Source of the DNA: Sphaerolaimus hirsutus
Taxonomy: Eukaryota > Nematoda > Chromadorea > Monhysterida > Sphaerolaimidae
Reading direction: 5' to 3'
Assembly: GCA_964036195.1 (NCBI GenBank)
Contig: OZ038455.1
Coordinates: 8,201,855 to 8,265,854 of the forward strand
Length of the DNA stretch: 64,000 nucleotides
Each line of letters begins with the position of its first letter. The stretch's first letter is position 1. The notes beneath the pieces were generated by a model. The model saw only the letters and a program-made list of their open reading frames with translations. It was not told the origin of the DNA and made no database searches. Of the stretch, positions 36,001 through 48,000 are shown one piece after another. The translations under genes and the position numbers were made by a program.

Positions 36001-39000
36001 ATGGTTGAAATATCGATGAAATCATACTTAAAGTTGAGAGATTTTATGAGATTTTATTGAACTGCAAGAGATTTTCTCAGAGATTTAATTATATTTTCAA
36101 AAATGACCCAAGAGATTTAATTATATTTTTTTCTTGGGAGATTGTCTGAGATAATATTTAATTATATTTTCTCAAAATCGGTCGTTTTTTTCAATGCTAG
36201 CCGTGATAACCGGCCAAAATGATGCGCCTTTTAGTACGGCGCCAGTCCAGGGGTTTAGTAGGGGGGAGGGGTTTACCCCCCCCCCACCAAATCCGCCAGC
36301 TATCTATCTCGGAGGCCCGCTCAGCTATCTATCTATCCTGGAGGCAAAATTTTGGGCTACTATCGCCTAAACACCCCCCCCCCCCCAATCGGCCACCTAT
36401 CTATCTATCTGGAGCGATTTTATCGGAATTTTGCCCCAATTTTCGCTCAAATTATGAATCTAATTGACAGTTCATAAAATTTGATAATTAGATAACAGTG
36501 TTCTGGGGTTGGGGCCTTTGGCCCTCTACTTTCTCACTGTATGGTCATGGCAAAACCAAACTAAGTAAATACAAAAATATTAAAGTGGTATACTCTTTAT
36601 ACTTTATACACTTAGTATAACTTTATACAATAATTTTATAGTTTTTCACCTTCAAAATTCTAGTTCATGTTCCGTATTGCCCATTTTCGGCTATTTTTTG
36701 TACCATATGTACCTATTTTTAGCTGTTTTCAAAACATATACAATTGTGAAAGAATTGCGTGCTAGGTATGCCTAATGTAAAAGATAAGACACACAATCAC
36801 AGGCATCATTGTGCCCAATTCGTGTGTGTTTTTGCACACAATGCAGTCACTATTTATTAGTACAAATGCCCTTTACAAACACGATCCACAATCTTGACAA
36901 ACAGGGTTAGTAGATGGCAAAGTTGCTTCCCAAGAATGCAATTGCACATGTATAGGGGGTTGACTTGAGTTTTTAGGGGCTGAGTTTACAATTCAGGGTT
37001 GAGTTGATGGGTGTTTATAAATTAGGGTTGAGTTGACAGAAGTTTAAAAATAAGGGGCTGTTGACACAAGTTCACAAATTAGAGGCCGAGTTTATGGGAG
37101 TTGAGTTGATGGGTGTTTGCCAAATGAGGGGCTGAGTTTATGGGAGTTAACAATAACATTACCATAATCCTTAAGTGAGGCCCCCGGGGCCAAAACTTTC
37201 AAATTGTGAAATGATGCATTGTGGGTTTCTAATTACACTGATTTGATATATAATGCACTCCATTTTGACACTACATTACCATAACCCTGAAAATGAACCA
37301 CTGGGGCCAAAAACTATCAATTTGTGAAATGATGCAATTTTGGGTTTCTGATTGAACTGATTTCAAATTTAGGTTTCTGATTGCACTGATTTGATATATG
37401 CACTCCATTGACACTACATTACCATAACCCGTTAATGAACCCATGGGGCCAAATACTTTCAATTTGAGAAATGATGCATTTTTGGGTTTCTGATTGCACT
37501 CATTTGAAATATGCACTTCATTTTGACACTACATTACCATAACCCTGAAAATGAACCACTGGGGCCAAAAACTTTCAATTTGTGAAATGATGCATTTTTG
37601 GGTTTCTGATTGCACTGATTTCAAATTTGGGTTTCTGATTGCACTGATTTGATACATGCACTCCATTTTGACACTACATTACCATAACCCTCAAAATGGA
37701 CCCATGGGGTTAAATACTTTCAATTTGAGAAATGATGCATTTTCGGGTTTCTGATTGCACTCATTTGAAATATGCACTTCATTTTGACACTACATAACCA
37801 TAACCCTAAAATGAACCCCCTGGGCCAAAAACTTTCAAACCATAAAATGATGGATTTGTGGGTTTCTGAGTGTAGCGATTTCAAATATGCCCAGGGCTTA
37901 AAAAATTAGAAATTGTGAAATGATTCAATGTGGGTTTCTAATTGCACTGATTTGAAATATGCACTCTGTTTTGACACTACATAACCCTGAAAACTACATA
38001 ACCATAACCCTGAAAATGAACCTCTGGAGCCAAAAACTTTCAATTTGTGAAATCATTCATTTTTGGGTTTCTGATTGCACTGATTTCAAATTTGGGTCTC
38101 TGATTGCACCAATTTGATATATGCACTCCATTTTGACACTACATTACCATAACCCTAAAAATGAACCCATGGGGCCAAATACTTTCAATTTGAGAAATGA
38201 TGCATTTTTGGGTTTCTGATAGCACTCATTTGAAATATGCACTTCATTTTGACACTACATTACCATAACCCTAAAATGAACCCCCTGGGCCAAAAACTTT
38301 CAAACCATAAAATGATGGATTTGTGGGTTTCTGAGTGTAGCGATTTCAAATATGCCCAGGGCTTAAAAAATTAGAAATTGTGAAATGATTCAATGTGGGT
38401 TTCTAATTGCACTGATTTGAAATATGCACTCTGTTTTGACACTACATAACCCTGAAAACTACATAACCATAACCCTGAAAATGAACCTCTGGAGCCAAAA
38501 ACTTTCAATTTGTGAAATCATTCATTTTTGGGTTTCTGATTGCACTGATTTCAAATTTGGGTCTCTGATTGCACCAATTTGATATATGCACTCCATTTTG
38601 ACACTACATTACCATAACCCTAAAAATGAACCCATGGGGCCAAATACTTTCAATTTGAGAAATGATGCATTTTTGGGTTTCTGATAGCACTCATTTGAAA
38701 TATGCACTTCATTTTGACACTACATTACCATAACCCTAAAATGAACCCCCTGGGCCAAAAACTTTCAAACCATAAAATGATGGATTTGTGGGTTTCTGAG
38801 TGTAGCGATTTCAAATATGCCCAGGGCTTAAAAAATTAGAAATTGTGAAATGATTCAATGTGGGTTTCTAATTGCACTGATTTGAAATATGCACTCTGTT
38901 TTGACACTACATAACCCTGAAAACTACATAACCATAACCCTGAAAATGAAGCTCTGGAGCCAAAAACTTTCAATTTGTGAAATCATTCATTTTTGGGTTT

Positions 39001-42000
39001 CTGATTGCACTGATTTCAAATTTGGGTCTCTGATTGCACCAATTTGATATATGCACTCCATTTTGACACTACATTACCATAACCCTAAAAATGAACCCAT
39101 GGGGCCAAATACTTTCAATTTGAGAAATGATGCATTTTCGGGTTTCTGAAAGCACTCATTTGAAATATGCACTTCATTTTGACACTACATTACCATAACC
39201 CTAAAAATGAACCCCCTGGGCCAAAAACTTTCAAACCATAAAATGATGGATTTGTGGGTTTCTGAGTGTAGCAATTTCAAATATGCCCAGGGCTTAAAAA
39301 ATTAGAAATTGTGAAATGATTTGATGTGGGTTTCTAATTGCACTGATTTGAAATATGCAATCCATTTTGACACTACATAACCCTGAAAACTACATAACCA
39401 TTAGGGTGTAAAAAAAATTTTTTTACGGAAAACGGAAACGGAAACGGAAAAAAATTTTCAGTGGCCGGAAAACGGAACGGAAAACGGAAAAAAATTTGCA
39501 CTTGACGGAAAACGGAAACGGAAACGGAAAAAAATTTTCAGCGGCCGGAAAACGGAAAAAGAGGCCGGAAAAACGGAAACGGAAAAATCAAATTTGCCCG
39601 GAAATGGGAAAAACTTGCTGGAATTTTGCTGGAAATCGGATAAAATTTGCTGAATTTTTGCTGGAAGTGGAAAAAATTTGCAGTAATTTTGCTGAAAACA
39701 GAAATTTTTTTACATCATTGACAATCTGCATGAATTTTTGCCAGTTTGGCTGATCAGAAGACTGAAAGTTGAGCCAGAAAAAGGTAAAATGAGGTGGAAA
39801 AATGGAAAATTGAGGCGGAAAATGGAAAAAAGGCAGAAAAACTGGAAATTGAGGCGGAAAACGGAAAAAAAGGCGGAAAAACTGAACATTTAGCCGGAAA
39901 ACGGAAAATGAGCTGGAAAAACGGAAACGGAAAAAAATGTTGCCGGAAAACGGAACGGAAAACGGAAAAAAAATTTCAGCAGCCGGAAAACGGAACGGAA
40001 AACGGAAAAAATTTGCCTGCGGAAAACGGAAACGGAAAACGGAAAACGGAAATTTGACACCCTAATAACCATAACCCTGAAAATGAACCTCTGGAGCCAA
40101 AAACTTTCAATTTGTGAAATCATAAATTTTCAGGTTTCTGATTTCACTCATTTGAAATATGCACTTCATTTTCACACTACATTACCATAACCATAAAAAT
40201 AAACCCCCTAAGCCAAAAACTTTCAAATCATAAAATGATGCATTTGTGGGTTTCTGATTGTAGCGATTTCAAATATGCACTCCATTTTGACACTACATTA
40301 CTAAAACCCTGAAATTGAACCCCTAGACCCAAAAATTTCTTATTGTGAAATGATGCATTTTGCAGGTTTCTAATTGCACTGATTTGAAATGACTCAATTT
40401 CAACTCTACATTACTGTAAGCCTTAAATTGAACCCATGGGGCTAATAAATTAGAAATTGTGAAATGATGCATTTGTGGCTTTTTGATTGCCTTGATTTGA
40501 AATATGCACTTCATTTTGACACTACATTACCATAACCCTGAAAATGAACCCCCAGGGCCAAAAATTTTCAAATCATAAAATGATGTGTTTGTGGGTTTCT
40601 GATTGTAGCGATTTCAAATATGCACTCCATTTTGACACCACATTACTAAAACCCTGATAATGAACCCCTGGGCACAAAAACTTTCAATTTGTGAAATGAT
40701 GCATTTGTGGGTTTTTTATTGCACTGATTTGAGATGTGCACTCCATTTCTACTCTACATTACCATAACTTTTTAAGTCTAACCCCTGGGGCTAAAAAATT
40801 GAAAATTGTGAATTGATGCATTTGTGGATTGATGATAGTGATTTTTTGAAATATTCATACCATTTTCCAAATTAGGGGCTGAGTTTACAGGAGTTTCCAA
40901 ACTAGGGGCTGTGTTTACAGGATTTAGAGGGGGTCCCCATGGGGTGCCATTTTTGGGGGGTCTCCAGGGGGTGCCATTTTCTGGAGGTACATATGGGGGT
41001 GCCATTTAAAGGGGGTCCACATGGGATGCCATTTTTTGGGTGGTCCCCAGGGGTGCCATTTTTTGGTGGTCCTCAGGGGGGTGCTATATTTTTTTTTGCG
41101 GGGGGGGTCCATATGGGGTGCCATTTTGAGAGGGGTCCCCAGGGGGGTGCCATTTTTGGAGAGTCCCCAGGGGGAGCCAACTTTGGGTGGGTCCCCAGGG
41201 GGTGCCATTTTTGTGGGGGTTCCTAGGGGGTGCCATGTTTGGGGGGTCCCCAGGGGGTGCTATTTTTGGGGGGTCCCAAGGGGGTGCCATTTTTGGGGGG
41301 TCCCTAAGGGGTGCCATTTTCTGGTGGTCCTCAGGGGGTGCCATATTTGTGGGGCCCTAGGGGGTCCCATTTTTGGGCGGTTCCCAGGGGGTGCCACTTT
41401 TGGGGGGTTCCCCAGGGGGTGCCATTTGGAGGGGGGTCCCCTTTGGGGTGTCAGTTTTTGCAAGCCTCTGAGAAGTGGGTACCTAAAGCAGGATTCTCTC
41501 CAACCTTCAGTTGGGTTTTGTAGAGTCCCCAGGGGGAGCCAACTTTGGGTGGGTCCCCAGGGGGTGCCATTTTTGTGGGGGTTCCTAGGGGGTGCCATGT
41601 TTGGGGGGTCCCCAGGGGTGCTATTTTTGGGGGGTCCCTAAGGGGTGCCATTTTTGGGGGGTCCCTAAGGGGTGCCATTTTTTGGTGGTCCTCAGGGGGT
41701 GCCATATTTGTGGGGCCCTAGGGGGTCCCATTTTTGGGCGGTTCCCAGGGGGTGCCACTTTTGGGAGGTTCCCCAGGGGGTGCCATTTGGAGGGGGGTCC
41801 CCATTGGGGTGTCAGTTTTTGCAAGCCTCTGAGTAGTGGGTACCTATAGCAGGATTCTCTCCAACCTTCAGTTGGGTTTTGTGGTTCTCTACAATTTATA
41901 CCACAAGGATTTACAAACACAAAAAAAACAGCAAAGCACAAATGTAACCAATTGAAGATTACAACAAAGTTTGACACCTTGCAAAAACCACACTATCATA

Positions 42001-45000
42001 TCACAAAACCTATACCACACAGAATGCACAGGGTCCCCAGGGGGGTGCCATTTTTGGAGAGTCCCCAGGGGGAGCCAACTTTGGGTGGGTCCCCAGGGGG
42101 TGCCATTTTTGTGGGGGTTCCTAGGGGGTGCCATGTTTGGGGGGTCCCCAGGGGGTGCTATTTTTATGGGGTCCCAAGGGGGTGCCATTTTTGGGGGGTC
42201 CCTAAGGGGTGCCATTTTCTGGTGGTCCTCAGGGGGTGCCATATTTGTGGGGCCCTAGGGGGTCCCATTTTTGGGCGGTTCCCAGGGGGTGCCACTTTTG
42301 GGAGGTTCCCCAGGGGGTGCCATTTGGAGGGGGGTCCCCACTGGGGTGTCAGTTTTTGCAAGCCTCTGAGTAGTGGGTACCTATAGCAGGATTCTCTCCA
42401 ACCTTCAGTTGGGTTTTGTGGTTCTCTACAATTTATACCACAAGGATTTACAAACACAAAAAGAACAGCAAAGCACAAATGTAACCAATTGAAGATTACA
42501 ACAAAGTTTGACACCTTGCAAAAACCACACTATCATATCACAAAACCTATACCACACAGAATGCACAGGGTCCCCAGGGGGGTGCCATTTTTGGAGAGTC
42601 CCCAGGGGGAGCCAACTTTGGGTGGGTCCCCAGGGGGTGCCATTTTTGTGGGGGTTCCTAGGGGGTGCCATGTTTGGGGGGTCCCCAGGGGGTGCTATTT
42701 TTATGGGGTCCCAAGGGGGTGCCATTTTTGGGGGGTCCCTAAGGGGTGCCATTTTCTGGTGGTCCTCAGGGGGTGCCATATTTGTGGGGCCCTAGGAGGT
42801 CCCATTTTTGGGCGGTTCCCAGGGGGTGCCACTTTTGGGAGGTTCCCCAGGGGGTGCCATTTGGAGGGGGGTCCCCATTGGGGTGTCAGTTTTTGCAAGC
42901 CTCTGAGTAGTGGGTACCTATAGCAGGATTCTCTCCAACCTTCAGTTGGGTTTTGTGGTTCTCTACAATTTATACCACAAGGATTTACAAACACAAAAAG
43001 AACAGCAAAGCACAAATGTAACCAATTGAAGATTACAACAAAGTTTGACACCTTGCAAAAACCACACTATCATATCACAAAACCTATACCACACAGAATG
43101 CACACTGCACACCATCATACCAAATCGCAAACTGTCTACATTTTACTACCGAGTTTCATGCCCAACCATTTTACAGAAGTTTACAAAAATCCATTCCAAA
43201 ACATTGCATCTTTGGTATTGGTCTTGTTATTGTTGGTAGATTACATACCGCATTTCAAAACACATGCCTAGCATGTGGGCAAACTTAACTAAAGTATCAT
43301 ATTTTCTCCAATGGTATTAATTGTAGAGAACCACAAAACCCGACCGAAGGTCGGAGAGAATCCTGCTAGTTCTACTACATTTAGCGATTTTTTTTCACTT
43401 TTCTTCCTTCTATACCTCGGAGAAGCCTATATATGGAACCCCCGCGAAACCCCCACCCGAAAAAATAAAAAATTTTCCAGCTATCTATCCCTCCGGAGGA
43501 GCGACTTACTATCTATATGAACCCCCGCGGGGGTCCAAAGCTACAAACCCCCCGTCAATACCAGTCAATAGGTACTATCGAGTAAAACACCTAGCCCACC
43601 TTCAAATACGTGTCCACGGTGTCGCACAAAGCGACCAGAAACTCGCACGCGTCCTGTTGCTGAGCAACATTGATTTTCTCTCCATAGAACTTGAACGCGT
43701 CCCAGAAACGCTTGGGCGTGTAGAACCGGCTGGTGGACTCGCGCAGGTGCGCCAGTATGCGCTGTAACTCGTAGACGATCCTGGGAGAGTAGATGCGGTT
43801 ACCGATAGGGATGATCAGGTTTTTTAAAGGTTGTTTAAAAAGACGTTTAAAAAACCCAAGCATCGAAACCGTTTTTTAAACCCCAGCCAAATTTTTTTAG
43901 TACTTATACACTAGGTATTTGCAAAGAAATAGAGCAACGAATTTCTTAGCTAAACATGACACCAAACAATATAGGTAACTGAGGTACCTATATTGTAACC
44001 GAGACATATACCTATATCGTATTTCCTCGAACCCCAGGGGGTTCATTATTTCAGAGTGGAAATTTTGAGGGGTGGGGGTATTTTGGCTTATTCGCTTATT
44101 CGAGGGGGGCTCATTCGAGAGAGGGGGGTTATTATTTCGTCAGAAATTTTCGTAAAATTCATAGTGAAGAATACGCTTTTACATACCAAAAACCGGTAAT
44201 AAACGTGATTAAATAGGATATAACGGGACATAAACGTACATCTCTACACAAATTAGTGTGTATGTGTATCTACTAGGGTGTCAAATTTCCGTTTTCCGTT
44301 TCCCCTTTCCGCAGGCAATTGTTTTCAGTTTTCCATTTAGGTTTTCCGGCAAGTGAAAAAAAATTCCGTTTCAGTTTCCGTTTTCCGACAAGTGCAAATT
44401 TTTTCTGTTTCCGCTTTTCCGCAGAAAATTCTTTCCGTTTTCCGCAGGCAAATTTTTTTCCGTTTTCCGGCAAGTGCAAATATTTTTCCGTTTCCGTTTT
44501 CCGGCAAGTGCAAAGATTTTTCCGTTTCCGTTTTCCGTAAAAATTTTTGATGACACCCTAGTATCTTCAATACAAACTGGCATGAATAAATACATCATGT
44601 ACATCGCATAAATGATGTACATCATTCCATACGGGGGTATTTTTCCCCAGCTCGAAAACACCTGGGGGTATTTCAAGGGGGGTATTTCGAGAAAATACGG
44701 TATATTGTGACCGTAACTCTCTCTAAATATCTTCGGTTGGCTTATGTTATTCAAACTATTACCTTGGCCCGAGCAAACATGTTTTGAGCAACAAATTTTG
44801 TCCGAAACTTATTGAAAAGCTCACGAATTTCTCTACATTTTTCATATCAACAACGCCAACACTGTTAACTCAAATTTGTTACTTTGCTCTTTACGGAATC
44901 ACGAAAACAAACAACCAAACCGTCAACCCCAAACAACCTGCTAGCGTACTCAACCTCCGCATCCTCTGGCTCTGTGCCAACTCCCCCCTCAGCCAGCAAC

Positions 45001-48000
45001 CCCTCGCCCTCCATCTCGATGGAGAGAATGGCGTCGACGACGCCCTCGATGGCGAAGAGCTGCTGCAGGGTGGCGTTCATGTAGCACGTGGCCGACGCGT
45101 TCGACAGACCCACCCAGCCGCTGGGCGCGCGCGGCTCGCACAGGGGGGAGTGCTACGGGGAGGTTTGGGGGTTTTGGAGTTGTTTTCAGGTGCTACTAGG
45201 GATGGCCGAAAACGTTTTTTTTTAACGACAGGGTTTTTTTAAATAAAAAAACCGTTTTTTTTCTTCAAAAACAGGGTTTTATTTTAAAATAAAACCGTTT
45301 TGTTCAAAAGCTCCCAGATATGGTTATGAGTCAACATATACAGATGTATCAGACAGGTGACAGTACTTTGTGGTGTTATAAATATTTAGCAATATAATGG
45401 CTGTGGAGCCATGGAATATCATTATAACTGGTGATTTCTGTAAAAAAAGATCAGTCTTATGTTGACTTATTACATATATCAGCTTTTCTCGAACGTTTGT
45501 GATTGTGACACGTGTGAATGGAGGCACATTGACTGGATATTATATACTACACTAACATATCATGGCTTATTATGGCACAATAGCATGAACAAATGGTAGC
45601 TTTTACACTAAAAATGCCGCAAAACCAATGAAAACAACCACAAAAAGTAATGTGCATGTGAAATTGCGTGTTTGCGCGCAAAAAATTGCAAAATACCAAA
45701 AAATTTGGTCAAGGTTTAAAAAAATACGGTTTCGATGGTCGGGTTTTTTTTAAATAAAACGTTTTTTATTTTTTATAAAAACCTTTGAAAAAACCCTCGG
45801 CCATCCCTAGGTGCTGCTTTGGTTTTTTTTAGGGGAAAAGCCCATATCAATAGCAGTGAGGGGTGCACAGCGGGACAGTGTAGCATTCCGCAAAAAAGCC
45901 CATTCCGCATTTTTGCCCATCCCGCAAATGTGCCCATCCCGCACACAGGTGATGCAACTTGCGGGATGGGCACATTTGCGGGATGGGTCACATAATTTGC
46001 GGGATGGGCACATGTGCAGAATGGTTTTTTATGCGGAATGGGCCCTTGCCGCACAGCGGTGTTTTTACCGTGTTGGATCCCTTTCTGGTAGTGATTGGAA
46101 TTTTGAGGTTCTTTGACCTTTATTAATAACATTTATTCATTACTTTTGTATTTAAACTAAATACCAATTTTTAGGTCATGTCAACAATTCAAAAATCTGT
46201 CCGGATATTCGATTAAAAACATGAAAACCTCTTCACGGGTTCTTATCTATCAAACCAATTCAACTTTCAAAAGAACTCAGTCAACCACTTTTTACACATA
46301 ACTTTAAAAAACTCACGTCCCACATGTCCGCTATCTGTAGATCGTAGGCGTGGTGCAGCCGTTGCAAACGCTCCATGGCCAAACAGTAATTTTTGACGTT
46401 ATTCTCAACCAAACACTGCAGCAACTTGGCGACACCCTGTCTGCCGCCTTGAGATGGACATCTGGATAACGGTGTGAAACGATAAAAAATGGGCCCACAC
46501 ACGCTAGTTGACATCGACACCAAATGTCAACTGGTGCCGATCCCGATTCAAAGCTTGCTGCAGAGTGGACGAACGACGTTCAAATGCAATCTTTGAATTA
46601 GGAACGGAACCAGTTGACATTTGGTGTCGATGTCAACTAGCGTGTGTGGGGCCAATTTCACAAAGACATGTGTTGGACAAATGTGCAAAAAATCACAAAA
46701 AATGGTGCAAAAAAAACTCGCCTCATTCTAATCTCCAGCTGTCTCAGTTTACTGGCGACCAGGGTGCTGTCCTGTTCGAGCATCAACCTCGCTGCCGGAT
46801 ACATGTACTCCTCGATCAGCAAAGATATCTGTCAAGCACAAAGTGGGAGACGACAATAAGGCTCACTCGGACAAAGACGATAACTGTTTGACGCTCATAC
46901 GCAAACTTATAGGTGATCCAGTCACGCAATGTGGCGTTTTGGCAATTTTCGAAAGCGTTTGATTTGCTCACTGAATTGTTTCAAGGTGACAATTCAATTC
47001 TATGTGAAAAAGTTGCAAACATTTTACATTCAAAACAAATACATAAATACAGCGCGCACCCCAATCCAGGGGTAGGAAAGGGGGGTTACCCCCCCCCCCC
47101 CACCCTAAACCGCCCAGCCATCTATCTATTTCGGAGGCCGCTCAGCTATGTAACCCGGAGCGAAATTTTCGAAAAGTTGGAGATGATCGCAAAATCGCTA
47201 TCTTATACCCTTTTATAGATTTTCACCTCCAAAATCAGTAAACCACGCGTCTAACTGCCTATTTTCAGCTATTTTTAGTAGTATATGTGCTTATATACCC
47301 ATTTTTGCCATTTTTTTTACCTTTTCTTCCTTCTATACCCCGAAAAAGCCTCTATATTGAACTATAGTTGTTACAACGTATTTACTTTTACTCGATAAAT
47401 ACGGATACTCGAGTACAGAGTAAATATGTTTACGTTTCCTCTGAGAAAATTTCGGTACTCGCTTTTACATATACTTTTTGAAAGTACTCGAGTACAGAAA
47501 ACGTCTTTCAGATCGACTTTTACAAAGATTTACAAGGCATAGAAGGGAAAAAAAGGAGAAAATATGCTAAAAATATGGGAAACTAGTCGAAAATGAGTAA
47601 AGAACTGAATAAATAGTCAAAAATTGCGTAAAATAGGCAAAATGTTACAAATTTTGTGATTTTGAGCGAAAATTGTGGTGAAATTTCTCAAAAGTACTCA
47701 CGTTTACGTTTTCTGATGGGAGGGTCAAAATCTAGAAGACCCCAGCCCCGATCAGGAAACTCACCAATTTCTGTCCCGCTTCAGACGAGCACTCGCGGCT
47801 GGCCCTGCGCAGCAAGGCGGCTGAAAACTGAGAGTGGCCCCCGATTAACGCGTCGTCGGTGGCGGCGAGGCGGGCGTCGCGCGCGATGCTGCAATTTCAC
47901 GGTCGCAAATGACACAGAAACTAGAAATTGTAGCTTCCAATTCGCAACCTGTAGCTGGACAGCCAATTGCACTCGTCGCGAAGCATCTGCTCCACGCTCG

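Larger units (their letters stand above)
34529..43599. other. 9-kb USP9X intron 34 (satellite-filled)
   Basis: The longest intron of the gene, between the Cys-box half and the zinc-ribbon half of the protease. From low to high coordinate it holds: AT-rich repeats with AGATTTAATTATATTT units (34690-34860, 36040-36180), a Harbinger-like MITE, a broken CTATCTAT element, satellite A with a hAT insertion, satellite B, and a CTATCTAT-type fragment near 43.4 kb. I see no exon-like segment in it. Confidence 0.8.

Noticed and set aside
40939-42923. Long open frames (up to about 200 codons) on both strands in the G-rich array
   Set aside because: They arise because the minisatellite unit is close to a multiple of three without stops. 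Translations are pure repeat (GVPRGCHF and similar), occur in several frames and both strands, and have no splice or start context.
37190-43104. CRISPR-like array of direct repeats
   Set aside because: Units are contiguous satellite monomers without unique spacers, in an intron of a eukaryotic gene.
30890-44560. TTAGGG-like ends as interstitial telomere sequence
   Set aside because: TAGGG occurs once per element end as a terminus, not as a tandem array. In copies with intact duplications the preceding base belongs to the target site.
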